Shown piece by piece: positions 1 to 11,820 of a stretch of 47,500 nt of DNA. Origin of the DNA: Mesostigma viride. Lineage: Eukaryota > Streptophyta > Mesostigmatophyceae > Mesostigmatales > Mesostigmataceae. Position numbers and translations under genes: made by a program. The stretch spans positions 155,626-203,125 of the forward strand of contig RPFO01000448.1 of the NCBI GenBank assembly GCA_009746045.1, in the 5' to 3' direction. The notes below the pieces were generated by a model. It had not been told where the DNA came from. It did not search any database and was given only the letters and a program-made list of their open reading frames with translations. How positions within the stretch are numbered: position 1 is the first letter of the stretch; every line of letters starts with the position of its first letter.

Positions 1-1746
1 GTGGTTGGTGGTGGTGGTGGTGTGGTGGTGGTGTGGTGGTGTGTGGTGGTGGTGGTGGTGGTGGTGGTGGTGTGGTGGTGGTGGGGTTGTGGTGGTGTGT
101 GTGGTGGTTGGTGGTGGTGTGGTGGTTGGTGGTGGTGGTGGTGGTGGTGGTGGCCCGGTGGCGGCGCGCGGTGGCGGCGCAGGTGGCGGTGAGGCGGGCG
201 TGGCGGTGCGCGGTGTGCCGAGTGGGCGGCGGCAGGCGGCAGGCGCGCGGCGGTGGCGGTGGTGTGGTGGTGGTGGTGGTTGGTGGTGGTGGTGGTGGTG
301 GTGGTGAGTGTGGTGGGCGTGGGCGGTGGTGGCGGGTGGCGGTGGCGGTGGTGTGGTGGCATGGTGGCGGCCGCGCGGCGGCGGGTGGCGGTGAGAGCGG
401 TGGTGGTGGGGGTGGTGGTGGTGGTGGCAGGCGGTGGGCGGCGGCGGCGTTAGGTGGTGGTGGTGGGTGTGGTGGTGGTGGGGTGGTGGTGGTGGTGGTG
501 GTGGTGGTGGTGTGGTGGTGGTGGTGGTGGGTATGGTGGTCGTGGTGTGTGGTTGTTGGTGGTGTGGTGGTGGTGGTGGTGGTGGTGTGGTGGTGGTGGT
601 GGTGGTGTGTGGTGGTGGTGTGGTGGGTGGTGGTGGTGGTGTGGTTGGTGGTGGTGGTGTGGTGGTGGTGTGGTAGGTGGTGGCGCGGGTGTGCGGCGGC
701 TGGCGGCGGCGGGTGGCGGTGGCGGTGGTCGGTGGCGGTGGCGTGGCTGGTGGCGGTGCGGTGGCGGTGGTGGTGGTTGCGTGGTGGTGGTGGTGGTGGT
801 GTGGTGGTGGTGGTTGGTGGTGGTGGTGGCTGGGTGGCGGTGGTGGTGGTGGTGGTGGGTGGCGGCGGCGGTGTGGTGGTGGTGGTGGTGGTGGTGGTGG
901 TGGTGGTGGTGGCGGTGGTGGTGGCGTGGGGTGGGGTGGCGTGGTGCGGTGGCGGTGGTGTGGTGGTGGTTGTGGTGGTGGTGGTGGTGGCGGCGCGGCG
1001 GCGGCGCGTGGGCGCGGCAGGTGGGCGGTGGCGGTGGTGTGGTGGTGTGGCGGGGGCGGGGCGGGGGTCTGGCGGCGGCGGCGGCGGCGGGGTGGAGTGG
1101 TGGGGTGGGGGTGGGGGGGGAGGTGGTGGGGGGGGGAGGGGCGGTGGGGGGGGTGGCGGGGGGGGGTGCGTCAGGTGGGGGGTGGCGGTGGTGGCGGTGG
1201 TGGGTTGGTGGTGGTGGCGGGCGGCGGCGGTGGGGGGGTGGTGGGGGTGGTGGGGGTGGTGGGGTGGGGGTGGAGGTGGTGGTGGAGGTGGTGGGGGGGG
1301 GGCGGGCGGTGCGGGTGGCGGCGGGTGGAGGTGGAGGTGGTGGCGGCTGGCGGTGGGGTGTGGTGCGGTGGTGGCGGTGGGGGGCGTGGTGGGTGGTGTG
1401 GCGGCGGCGCGGTGGCGGTGGCGGTGGCGGTGGCGGTGGCGGTGGGGGTGGTGGCGGTGGCGGTGGTGTGGTGCGGCGGCGGCGCGGCGGTGGCGGTGCT
1501 GGTGGCGGCGGAGGAGGAGGCGGTGGCGGTGGCGGTGGTGGTGGTGGTGGTGGCGGTCACGGTGGCGGTGGTGGTGGTGGTGGTGGTGTGGGGCGGCGGT
1601 GGTGGTGGTGTGGTGGTGTGGTGTGGTGGGGTGGTGGTGGTGGTGGCGGCGGGGGTGGCGGTGGCGGGGGTGGCGGTGGTGGTGGCGGTGGTGGCGGCGG
1701 CGGTGGTCGTGTCGGAGGAGGTGGGGATGGCGGCGGAGGCGGAGAT
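1..1746. repeat. G/T-rich GGT/GGC low-complexity tract
   Basis: The plus strand is almost only G, T and C in GGT, GGC and TGG triplets with very few A residues, so the strand bias is extreme. On the minus strand it reads as Pro, His or Thr runs depending on frame. The minus frame whose codons have low ends congruent to 2 modulo 3 shows no stop that I could find between 1989 and 1. The tract may therefore be the continuing Pro-rich rod of the gene above, with indels shifting Pro among frames, or a non-coding expansion next to it. Its exact length is doubtful because such sequence assembles poorly. It has strong G-quadruplex potential. Confidence 0.85.
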
Positions 1747-4700
1747 GGGGGGGGGGGGATGGTGGAGGAGGTGGTGATGGTGGTGGTGGTGGTGATGGTG
1801 CCGGTGGTGGTGATGGCGGCGGTGGGCTTGGTGGAGGAGGCGGTGATGGTGGTGGTGGTGGTGATGGTGGCGGGGGTGGTGATGGCGGCGGTGGGCTTGG
1901 TGGAGGAGGTGGTGATGGTGGCGGACGCGGAGATGGCGGTGGTGGGGACGGCGGAGGAGGTGGTGATGGTGGTGGTGGTGGTGGTTGTGCTGCATAGGTT
2001 ATGCGATGTTGCAGGGAACGGAATGTCGTACATACAATAGTGTCAGTATGCGAAAGATAATTATCTGCTCACTTTGCAAAATATAGGTGGAAATGTTTGT
2101 GACAAAATAAACTGGCTTTGAGTGCATGCGATAAGAGCTGTAAGTAGGAATGGTCACAATGGATCACATCCATGGACTAGAATCCTCGGCTGAACAGCCA
2201 ATATGTATACGAAGTGCAAAGACGTGTGTATGAATAATGCTGGCATGATGCCCATGCTATGGACAGTACAATTCTTATTTCTAGATGTGCAGGAGCAACC
2301 ACGTCATGGCAAACAAGGCCCTTGAATCATCTCATGGTGCAGTTTTTCCTCACGTACTGAAGGTACCACCCACACTGCAGTTGATGGTTTCAAAATAAGG
2401 TGGCATGCTATGACCTGTTCTCAGCTATGGCGTCCGTTGAAGATGCCCTACCAGCGACATCCTCAGAACGCAAACATCCTCAGAGCTTGCGACAACTTGT
2501 GTAGACAAGAAAGCTACACAGTCAATATCATGGCAAATATTATCTCAGTGCAGGAGCACTGCTCAGGGTCAAGCAATACGCAAGCAAACGGGAGAACGAT
2601 GCGTACTGGTCACAAGTGCGGCAGTACACCACGCAATGGCCTTTCCTCCTCGGCATTCTCCAGCTCCTTAGGTAACTGTGGACAGACCACGGACAGATTC
2701 ACGTCCTGGTGGTATACACGTACCGCACGTCATGTTCAGAGGGTAGGAGCAGGAATACTTGAGCGGCGCCGTCGCGTTCTCCACGCATGTGTCGGTCGTA
2801 CACAGGATGCCGTCACTGGGGCACACTGTCCCAAACGTGTTGTTGCAGCCACTTATCAGGTTCATTGCCCCTGGGCTGGCGACGCACGTGTCCACCGAGC
2901 AGCCCAGGCCGTCGTCACACTTGGTGTTGTTAGGCGTGTGGCTGCAGCCAGTTGTCGCGCTGCACTTGTCATCCGTACATGCAATGCCGTCGTCGCACAG
3001 GCTGTCCGTGGGCGTGTACGTGCAACCGGATGCGGTGCACTTGTCGACTGTACAGGTGATGTTGTCGTTGCATGTGTCCGTGTATGTGCAGCCATTGTTC
3101 AGCGCATCAATAGGGCTGCACCTGTCGATCGTGCAGGCCTTGTTGTCGTTGCAAAACGCATCTGGATTCGGATCAAACAAGCACGCTGTGTGCACCAAAC
3201 ATGTGGGAGGCATATGTACAACAGGATTAAGTTAGGTCCAGAGTCAAAGCTGTGATTGACATGGCCATAACTTTGATGTACAACACCCTGGTTATTACTG
3301 AGATGCAGGACCACTAACCAGTTTGAGCAAGCATGGCACAAATCGCCCTGCAATATTACTGTCATCAAAGCAAACCTGCTCCTGAGTCCGCCGTATCAAG
3401 GAAGCTGAAAGCCTGTAATGAAATTCCAAAGGTATAGCTCACGTCCGGCCTAGCATTTAGACAGCCTTGATCACATAACAGGCCCACAACTTTTCACGAT
3501 CATGCTATCAGCACTCTAGACATGCAGCCCAAATCCCCCTGTGATGCACTCTCAGTGCTTCCACAAATGCGCGTGACCGCCAGTTGGCCATCATAGCTCG
3601 ACCATAGCCTTAAATAGCCTTAAATACAAGCGTGTCATGGTCCATGGGCATCTGACATCTACAGACCATGATATAACTATCCATGTACATCAGCCAGTCT
3701 ACGGTGACCCGTGCACATGCCGCTCAAACAACCGATGGTGGGCAAAACTGCACACAGGGACTAGCCCGCAGCACTTACAGACTCTGATGGGCACGTTCAC
3801 TGTCCCGCAGACACATTTGGCCCCTGTCCCCGCCACTGTTTGCAGCGGGTTGTAGCACAAGTCAGGGTTACCACCCGTCTGCTTCCACGAGATGCAGTAC
3901 GAGTACGACAGAAGCTTGGTGCTACTGTCATAGAGGTTGCAGGGCAGGGTCACCTGCACTTGTACCAAACATGGCCATAGAAAACCAGGGTGCAGAATCT
4001 GGATCACTGATCAGAGTCTGCTGCACTATAGCATCACTATGGAGGATATGAGAGGCTCCGAGCACGCTGTGCAACCAGGACAAAGCAACAGCAACGGATT
4101 ACTTTTGAGGAGAGAACCACGTCGATGGAACACTGCCAGCAGGTAACTTGATACAGCGAGTACCCACATGCAGGTGGTGGTCCACCAGCACAGATAACGA
4201 TCGGTATGTGCCGGTCACCCTGGTCACTTAACAAACCAATACTTATGCAGCCAGAGGAACGCCAAACTAGACTTGATAGCACCACCCCGCACCCTCCCAT
4301 TCCCCGCACATTGCGCTGACCGCCACACGCCTCTTGCCCACCCACCTGCGACATCCAAATGTTTTCAACAAGATGGAAAAAGCGAAAATGATCCACGTTT
4401 GTGTCAGCTAGACACAGCCACACGCTCACCAAACAGGAGCATGAAGCAAATCAGTCTGTGTCATCAAGCATTGCAGGCGGACAAACCTCCATGGTTGGGT
4501 AGATGGGGTTGTAAGGAGCAGTAGAGGTTGCGTCACCGCAGTAGTCCGGTATCGTGTCGAGCTCAGTGAAACTGACGTTTCCGGTGTATGGTACCGTGCC
4601 AATCGTGCAAGTTGCGTTGCCTGTACAAGATGACATGGCCACCACAATGTGTGCACAAAGAGCATTCATGGCGAAAGTAAGATATCAGCCACTGACCGCT

Positions 4701-6176
4701 GATGTAGAATACCAACAGGCACATGCTTCCACCATTGGACATCATGATGACATGGGGTTGCATAGGACGCATGCAACGGGCACCGCAACTTCAGAGCTCG
4801 TACATCGGCAGCAGACTAGTGGGCACCCTTTCGATTTGCATCTTGGGATATGGCAGCCGGTCGACACAGCAAAACATGCAATACGACATAATAGCCACCT
4901 CTGAAAGACTTACTGCAACATGAATTTCTAGCAAAGGTCATGTCCTGAAGTCCCGCTTTTTTACAACTCAGGCTTGTTGCCCTTGCCACCTGATTTGCTT
5001 TCCCGAATCACACCACAGAAAGCATTGTTAGGCCAGAGAGCAGCCTGCATGACAATCGAGTTGTGCTGCCTCACGCAGCCTCAGCCTTTACTCACCATTG
5101 AGCGCGCTATCGGTAGCTCGCGAGATCTCCGAAAAGTAGACGCCAATATCTGAACGTTGTGCGACAGAGTTGGCTGCAAGAACAAACTGCGCAACAAATG
5201 TCGTGGACATGCTCAAGTTTCTGCAGGGCACCGGCACACTCTTGATGATGGCGCCCTGAAGCTGCATATCGTTGGCAGTACACTGGATACCGCCACCACC
5301 GTTCGTGTTGGCTCTATAAATGTCCTGCGCACCAAAGGAAGACACAGCATCCGCATTAAAGCACAAAATGCAGAATTACCCTGGCAGTTGCCACAGTATT
5401 ATCATGACCTGCACACATTGCACAGGCCGAACATTCAGCCAGAAACAGTCTATACGCATGCAAGCTCTCGTGCAAATAGACAGTATGGATACAACTGCAT
5501 GCGCAACGCTGATGGCAAGGCCACCTTTTGACATGAACAGCCCAAACTGAAAACATCTAGGACGTCTGTCAATCACCGCTTCCAAAATGCTGCCGCGAAC
5601 TGAGACAATGCCTCTCCGCAATGCACTGACATGAACAGCTATACCAGATAAGATTTTTAGATGCGCTAGCTGTTGACACTGTCCATATATACAGTACCAT
5701 ATTTCCTATTCCCTACACATGGCATGCCTCCTTGCTCCCCATCAGCTAGCTGTCACTGCCTATGCTTGGCAGTTGCTAGCAAGCCTGCATGTATGAGTCA
5801 CGACTAACACCAACTCCCAAACAAGCATGGGTGGAACGTTATGCTCCATGCACCTGGCTTGGTCTGAGGTGATCAAAACAGCAGCACTGCAGGAAGTTAT
5901 GAGCATGCACTGGGGGCCAGCAGTGCTGAATTCACTTACGTTCACACACGGAGCATTCCTGCAAACCATCGACGTGGCATTGGTGCCCATTGCCTGAAGG
6001 CCTTTACAAAGGCCCAGGTAATTATAGTATGTTAGCCTGTTTGCCCAAGCGGTTGATTTGGTCCCCGGGGGAACATACGCCGTGTCGCCCAAATAGTACT
6101 GTCCTGCAGTCACCCCCAGCTGTGCCAACACGCAGACTGCCCACAAGGCAACCAGTCCTTGCGGATGCACTTGCAT
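1..6176 (-). CDS. Secreted Cys-rich protein with CTDC repeats and SPPPP rod; six exons, 3' end outside window
   Basis: Exons, read on the minus strand, are 6176-5940, 5324-5096, 4620-4487, 3953-3779, 3185-2724 and 1989 onward. Every junction has GT/AG ends and the phases agree (0, 1, 0, 1, 1). Exon 1 starts with MQVHPQGLVALWAVCVLAQL, a typical signal peptide. Exons 2-4 form a Cys-containing extracellular domain (CTAND, DIGVYF, YCGD, CISW, KCVC) that I recall from bacterial and algal surface proteins. Exon 5 has five repeats of the CxDxxxCTxDxC kind (CNDNKACTIDRC, CDDGIACTDDKC and others), matching the Dictyostelium CTDC family of extracellular-matrix proteins. The last exon reads QPPPPPPSPPPPPSPPPP, an extensin/pherophorin-like rod. 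The product is probably an extracellular matrix or wall glycoprotein. The rod frame breaks at a G12 run (1747-1758). Exons 1-5 are secure; the rod length is not. Confidence 0.72.
1761..1940. repeat. 69-bp coding minisatellite, about 2.5 units
   Basis: Units start at 1761, 1830 and 1899, each opening with GGTGGAGGAG and closing with GGCGGTGGGCTT; the third is partial and diverged. The period of 69 bp is 23 codons, so copy-number change keeps frame. In the minus frame of the rod exon each unit encodes blocks of Pro with Ser every four to six residues. This suggests that the rod grows by in-frame unit duplication. Confidence 0.8.
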
Positions 6177-6672
6177 GCCAACAAATCCTGCAGATGCACC
6201 AGAGCAGGCAGCGTGATGCCAAGCACCAGAGATGGTTGTTAGAACAGTTACTGGCAGGACTCACGCCAATAACTTGGATTATGCAACCTAAGCATGGGGC
6301 CAGCCAGATCAACACCTAGCTCAGTGTAATAAAATGGAATTGTAATTTGCCGAGGACAAAAACAAATGTACGTACATATTCAGTTGTGTTTCAACACGTC
6401 AAAGGAAAGGTACCACTAGCCTGTAAGACTGCTATATGTATGTGGTGTTTCATGATGATCAACAACCATTCACAATATGAGCATGTCTCATGTCACCATC
6501 TGCCAAGCATTCCCATGCAAATCCCAAGAGGCAAGAGGTATTGTAAGGATCTTAGGATGTATGACACTCAGAGTAGCGTGCGGACTGGCAGCGCTACATT
6601 ATATGGAAAAAAGGTGCACACCTGATTGATCACCAGCTAGCATGCAGACCGCGGAAGAACTCATTGATCACA
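6177..6672. other. Upstream region of the secreted-protein gene
   Basis: No coding stretch is convincing here. It is AT-richer than its surroundings and should hold the minus-strand promoter of the gene starting at 6176. I see no clear TATA box within 100 bases of the start codon. Confidence 0.4.
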
Positions 6673-6921
6673 TTATATATTACACGTTGCTTCCAATGTC
6701 ATCGCGAGTACCTTGGCGGCGGGTTCTGTGACGCCCGGGCCCAGCTGGCGCTGTAGGGCCGACTCCTTCGACATGACGACAAGTAGCCTGCTGCGCATGC
6801 GCGCCGACCGCGTCGTCAATGCGTCGAGGGCGCTTTGACGAAATGGCAACACATGCAGCCAGCAGCGAAGCCATCGATATCGACCTCGCCCAGAAAATAC
6901 TATGACTAGCTCTGGCAACAC
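6673..6921 (-). CDS. Possible short exon of an unidentified gene
   Basis: A GC-rich island between AT-rich flanks carries a minus frame that looks protein-like from about 6845 down (SALDALTTRSARMRSRLLVV, then MSKESALQRQLGPGVTEPAAK). It reaches a possible donor, AAG then GTACTC, near 6711. The base composition is unlike the DNA on either side. No partner exon was found, no family is recognised, and a chance open frame is possible. Confidence 0.22.
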   Translation of the reverse strand: MLPELVIVFSGRGRYRWLRCWLHVLPFRQSALDALTTRSARMRSRLLVVMSKESALQRQLGPGVTEPAAKVLAMTLEATCNI

Positions 6922-7500
6922 ATATTATTTTTATGAAGTTATTTACTAACACATACCAGCGCTAGCTAGCCAGATGATCCGAAAACAGCTAGCTAGTGAC
7001 GTCAATACCTGTTAGCTTCGCAAAAATCGTGATTGTTAATGAGAGGCTCCGATCCGTCTGAGGTTATCTGCTCAAAATGGTCTACTTGTCATATACGTGC
7101 CAGCTGTCCATGTTGTACGAAGCTAGCCATGGACCGGACACAAGAAGTCTGATCATATTGATCATGAGCTAGCTAGTCCGCGAGCCCTTATAGCTAGCAA
7201 TGTTTTCCTGCAGGCTGACACCACTAGACGTTGCGCCATATATATATAATCCGCATGCGCGCAGTGCACATTAAAAGAGCCTTACACAAGAGGCCGCGTA
7301 GCACTGTTCAAGACGGAACTCTATCCAATAGGCCAATGTCTATCCCCTGCGCAATATGCGCCATTTTGACAGAATTGCAGCGCCTGTAACGCATGCGCAC
7401 GCAGCTATAGCTGGACAATAACTGTTTGACCCACGGATGACATGTCCGCTCAATAAGACCTGCTGAAGGTAATTGAGCATTGGCATGGCATGCCCTGCAC

Positions 7501-7508
7501 TATATAAG
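7501..7508 (+). promoter_or_regulatory. Candidate TATA box
   Basis: TATATAAG preceded by CAC and followed about 30 bases later by a CAACATC stretch that could be a transcription start. The nearest plus-strand coding-like sequence begins at 8681, so a long leader or leader intron would be needed. The assignment rests on the motif alone. Confidence 0.25.
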
Positions 7509-8040
7509 CTGTACTTGCTTCTGCCATGGGAGCAACATCTGTATCAACCTGCTTTCCCTGGTCAGCATAGCCAACTAACCTTGTGCAGCAGCGCTCATGC
7601 ATGTACACGTACGTGAGCTGCGTTCTGCAAGTCGATCTGCTGCATTGCTGCTAGCCGCTAGCCGGCGGTAGGTAGATCCGCGTTGTTCTGCGTTCCTGCT
7701 TCCAGTGCTCGGTGGAGTCGTGGTTGTTGTTGTTGTTGTCCAACGCAGGATCTGATGACAACTCAGGATCTGATAAGCTCAACTCAGCACCGCACATGGG
7801 AGATTAGGAGCGTAGCAGAGATTTGGAAACGGCCGACGGCCCAGTCATTCAGTTAGTTCAATTAGCTCGTTTGTCTGTAAGTCAGTCAGTCCAGGTCTGT
7901 CAGTCCCCCTGGCCAGTCACTCAGTTTGATCCCACGCCGGTTACTCGAGGGCCCAGTTGTCGGCGTGGGAACAAACTTACGGAATTGTCAATCTGGTGAG
8001 GTAATCCAGTACACACAACTGAACTTCTGGCGTGGGACAC

Positions 8041-8063
8041 AACAACAACAACAACAACAACAA
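8041..8063. repeat. ACA/CAA trinucleotide microsatellite
   Basis: About eight tandem copies of a CAA-type triplet. In one plus frame it reads as a Gln run, but the surrounding frame has no other coding signs, so it is treated as a simple repeat. Confidence 0.8.
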
Positions 8064-8139
8064 CATCTGGCCACAGCTGATCTACTAGTATTCAAGATTA
8101 CAACAACCAGAACTGGGTCAGGCAATCAATATAAATTTA

Positions 8140-8158
8140 CACGTAACTGCGTCACGTG
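8140..8158. repeat. Isolated copy of the LINE 3' stem-loop
   Basis: CACGTAACTGCGTCACGTG differs by one base from the perfect stem-loop at the 3' ends of LINE copies elsewhere in the window. AT-rich sequence (AATATAAATTTA) lies on the tail side and GAGCA follows on the other side, as in those copies. It is probably an old, severely truncated LINE or SINE 3' end; the rest of the element cannot be traced. Confidence 0.4.
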
Positions 8159-8680
8159 AGCACATTGCATGAACGGATCATAATTGAGGATACTCACCTG
8201 CCTATCTGCCTAGTGAAAGGGCCCAAGAGGCCAAGACGTCGTGGTCTCCTGGTGGCTGACTGGCTCGGTGCATGGAGAGTGGCTGCATCCATGATCCAGG
8301 AATTACATTCTTGAGACACGCATTATAATATATTATGTTCATTGAGAGTGATAAATTACGGAGGTGAGATTGGCATGCAACATAAGGAAAACCCCGAAAA
8401 CAAAAACCCTAAAGATATTATAGTAATCTGACACGGACATCCAAGGATCACGCCAGCTGCACAAGGTACAACTAGCTACATCACAAAACTACGACACGCA
8501 GCAACAGCGCTGCCGGCCCACCATGCAGGCCTGGGAGGGATCTAGACCGCATTTTAATACATGTATATATGCCCACCCCCAACCGACAGGTCAGTACGTA
8601 ACTACCAAAAAGTCAGTTGGATCCCGCGCCGGTCATACCCCAAACGGCAGCAGGTCACTCAGGTGTGTTAGCCGCAAGAC

Positions 8681-9980
8681 ATGGACACCACGGACGGGAA
8701 TTCACCCGGACGGGAGTTCGCCGGAAAGAAAGCGACGGTCGTCACAGAAATCCCGGACGCGAACTTGATGCAGGATTCAGGAATGCCCTGCTCCGGCATT
8801 ACGATATGTTTCGTGCTGGAGAAGCCGTGGATGTAGCGCGCCTGTAGGCGGGGTGGTGCAGGCCAAGCACGAGTGGAAGAGCAGCCAACTGAATGGTGCG
8901 CCTGCGGACAATAGGCCAGCGTCAAGTTCCAGCGAAGAGGATTCCGGAGGCCAGCGCGGCAGCGATGGGAAATGAAGGCAGAGCGGGCTATGGGCGTTAC
9001 TAGCCAGTGCAGGTTTGTTTCTGCAGGCGCGCCCTGCCCCAACCGCTACCCTAGTAGCAGCAAACGGCGAAACACCGGAGGAGGCGGTGCAGAGCAGGCG
9101 CGAGCACTTTGACACGCAGAACCTCGCAGCGCTTGAACCTTGAAGCGACGGTTGAGGCGATATCAATCACTGAGCATGGAAACGGTTCTGTGCGTTTCAT
9201 CACATGACACCGGACAGCGGAGGGCGAGGAACCGCGCGGAACACCTTTTTACAGTGGGGGCGGTCGAGCAGTACCTAGCTGGAAAGCCGAAACGACACGG
9301 AGGTAGATGTATAATGCACTGTTGTTTTCTGAGCTGTCCGGTCCCATATATGTGCACAAGCTTACAAGCCTCTGCTGCTGCATCTGGGGCATCGGTCAGG
9401 CCGCTATTCACACGCTGTATTTCCCACTTTGTATTTGGATTCTGTCCTGTACAATGTTTCACTCTTCATCGTTGCAAGGGAAGGCCACCCTGGATAAGGT
9501 CCTGAACGCGTTTGCACTAGGCGGTACTTCATCCATGCTAAGGGCATAGCCCCCAGTTGCCTGGGTTTAACGTGAGGGAATCAAGATTTACAAGGCGTCT
9601 GCGTCATCAAGGTCCAAAGAGCGGGCCCATCCTGAGTAAGTGGTGGTGGTACTAACCTCTTTGGACGTCTGATTTGCCATGTGTTTCTACGTGAATTGCT
9701 CTATAGCATTTATGGTTTGCAATGTATGAATGCGGTGTTCATTACTTGTGGCAATGTCCCTGCACATGTTTTTAGTGCCCTGTTCCGGAGCGCGCAGCAG
9801 GATGCGGCAAGGCATATCACCACGTTGAAGTACGGCGACGCAGAGTTCAGGGCTGCTAACCGGCAGTTCCTCAAGCTGGGCTGCGAGAGTATGTACGCGG
9901 ACAGAGAGAGGCAACGCCTTGCCAACCACATGCGGGAAGAGTTTTTCCTAGCATGGAAATTAAAATGGCTTTATAGCTAG
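8681..9980 (+). CDS. Coding-like exons of an unidentified gene, possibly a pseudogene
   Basis: Several plus-strand stretches have clear protein character. 8681-8836 opens with ATG and encodes 51 residues (MDTTDGNSPGREFAGKKATV onward). 8856-8975 contains KHEWKSSQLNGAPADNRPAS and an SSSSEED patch. About 9020-9135 contains ATLVAANGETPEEAVQSRRE. 9219-9301 contains EHLFTVGAVEQYLAGKPKR, ends phase 1 before GTAGAT, and matches the phase of a stretch from about 9480 with KATLDKVLNAFALG. The last, from about 9776, ends LANHMREEFFLAWKLKWLYS and a stop at 9980. Frames change between blocks, and only some changes have plausible splice sites, so this is either a multi-exon gene or a decayed one. I recognise no family. 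Confidence 0.4.
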
Positions 9981-10424
9981 GCTGGTGCCCTTGCATGGTG
10001 TCAATAGATAACTCTGAGCCTTTGGCGAAAACTTTAACAGCAATACTTCTATTGCTTCCATGACTTCTTATTGTAGTGGTACATTGGTTGTGTTGACGGT
10101 TGTATCACCAATTAGTTCATATGGCCTTGCAGGCTTTGTCCACAAGTTAAGGGGACAGGACAATGTACCTAGCTGAAGGGCACTTTTCTGGAAAACATAC
10201 CTATGCATGTGCTAAAAATCCAATGATGATTGGGGACGATTGATGTGATTTTAAAAAGATTTTCCAACCATACACTTGGGGTGGTACGAGCCCCTACCAT
10301 ACGCCGGTAACGCGCTAAAAATAGAAAAAGACGCTATTTTTGTCACATTTTCCCTATGACAATACGAGCAAACATTGGGACCGAATCATGTATTCCCCTT
10401 TAGTTCCCCCATTTTTGAGAATTG
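9981..10424. other. Non-coding spacer
   Basis: Downstream of the coding-like exons. I see no gene, RNA or repeat here beyond short A/T runs. Confidence 0.5.
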
Positions 10425-10942
10425 ATTAATTAATTAATAGACATGTGACTGCGTCACGTGAGCATAAGTCCGCAGTGGGAGGGGAACATGGGATGGAATG
10501 GATGGTATAAGCTATCTAGGTCCTAGTTACAGGGTGTGGGCACCACGGCCCGAATCGCTATGAATGCCATACTTGGTCACACGCGGAGCCCCCACAGGCT
10601 TGGGGGTGGTCTCCTTCATCACTACTTGCCATCTATCCTTGCGCACCATCTGCCTCCATATTACAGACAAACCAGGAGGCTGCCCGGGTGTGAGCCCGTC
10701 ACGTCTAGTGTAGCACATGTCCATGCCGAGTCTATCACGAATTAAAGTCCGCGGGTGGCGGCCTTGCCGCGCGCGGCCGGGGGCACGCCAGGTGAGGACG
10801 TATCGCCCAGGCTGGGCGGGCTGGGTGCCAGCTAGTCTATCTGATGTATCTACCTGATCTGTGCGGGCCAGGTGCCCGGCTAGGCCCAGGCGCCTGTGCC
10901 TAATAATGTGGGAAACATAGGGCAAATCAGTGTACAAATCCT
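10425..10942 (-). mobile_element. 5'-truncated LINE copy (RT C-terminus and 3' end)
   Basis: Minus-strand translation gives DLYTDLPYVSHIIRHRRLGL, then GHLARTDQVDTSDRLAG and RYVLTWRAPG, nearly identical to the copies at 32.8-34.5 kb. These are the domains downstream of reverse transcriptase. The 3' end carries the stem-loop (10442-10460, one mismatch) and a short TTAA tail (10425-10439). Homology to the other copies stops at about 10942. A long minus open frame (10527-11096) begins in unrelated sequence upstream and is not a gene. Confidence 0.85.
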
Positions 10943-11250
10943 TTTGAGAAATTCTACCTAATTGGGACCAAGAAATAATCATAAACACATTTCTGGCACT
11001 GGATGAACTCGGCACTGGATTCGTTGTCCACATCGTCACGTCGCTGCAGCAACACGATGTTTTCTGGCATACGCGGGCTTTTGGCTCCCGCCGCACATTT
11101 GAAAGTGCTGTCCTCCGGATTTTTGCCTTAGCACCGTGTGCAGTTCTTGGACGTTTGGAATCATGGCATGGCTAACGTAATGACTGACTAGCTAGACCTT
11201 TTCAGTGTTTTTCCGTTTGCGGGTATTTCCTCGTAAATGGTGGGAGAGCG

Positions 11251-11515
11251 ATCGCAGCAATGGTGCTGACCACTAGACACTCCCGGCCAGTTAGGCTCGA
11301 AACACACGCCCTGATCAAGCAAGCTGTTTCCGGCCCCACCGTCTAGGTGTCGCTCTACATGTAAGCCAGCCATAATTTCAATGCACAAGGCTACACATTT
11401 CCATCACCATTCATATTCATCATCCTGAACGACTCGAACACGCGGACAAGATAACGGCAGGCTCGAGCTACCATGGTCCGGATTCCGACTTCTGACCTGC
11501 GCTGGTTGTCTCCTT
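11251..11515. repeat. Dispersed 0.27-kb repeat, copy 1
   Basis: Starts ATCGCAGCAATGGTGCT and ends GCTGGTTGTCTCCTT. It is about 90% identical to 11821-12103, 570 bp away in the same orientation. The second copy lies inside a LINE relic, so this copy may be a fragment of another copy of that LINE. The closing phrase occurs again near 42067. Confidence 0.7.
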
Positions 11516-11820
11516 GATAAATTAACACATTGTATATCCTTCTCCACCCCCACCTCCACCCCCACCCCCCCGCTAATAGGGCAACGGCCCATTCTTGGTA
11601 TTGCTAGCTTTTGTGCAGACGTGGCTTGACGTACTGCCTGGCAATCGAGGCCCGTGCGGTGGGGCTTGAGGTCAGCAAGAAGACAGAGGCTCTGGCGATT
11701 GGGCTCACTCAGTCACCGCCCGACCTCTTTCTCCTTGACGGCTCTCGAGTCCTGTATAGGGACCGCGTCCAGTTGCTGGGCAGCATCATCCCCAGCTGCG
11801 AGGCCGATGTGGACCACCGT

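Larger units (their letters stand above)
6953..8680. other. Non-coding region with promoter-like and simple-repeat elements
   Basis: No gene recognised. It holds many GCTAGC/CTAGCTAG motifs, a TATATATATAA run near 7240, a TATATAAG box at 7501, a short GTT run near 7722-7738, an ACA run at 8041-8063, and an isolated LINE-type stem-loop at 8140-8158. The 8140-8680 part contains only short open frames without coding character. Confidence 0.5.

Noticed and set aside
33-1997. Long plus-strand Gly/Val/Trp-rich open frames and a minus His-rich frame in the G-rich tract
   Set aside because: They result from codon-free G/T composition. The minus Pro frame is the one tied by splice phase to five upstream exons.
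2410-3255. 281-codon plus-strand open frame
   Set aside because: Antisense shadow of exon 5 of the secreted-protein gene, whose CxDxxxCTxDxC repeats are on the minus strand.
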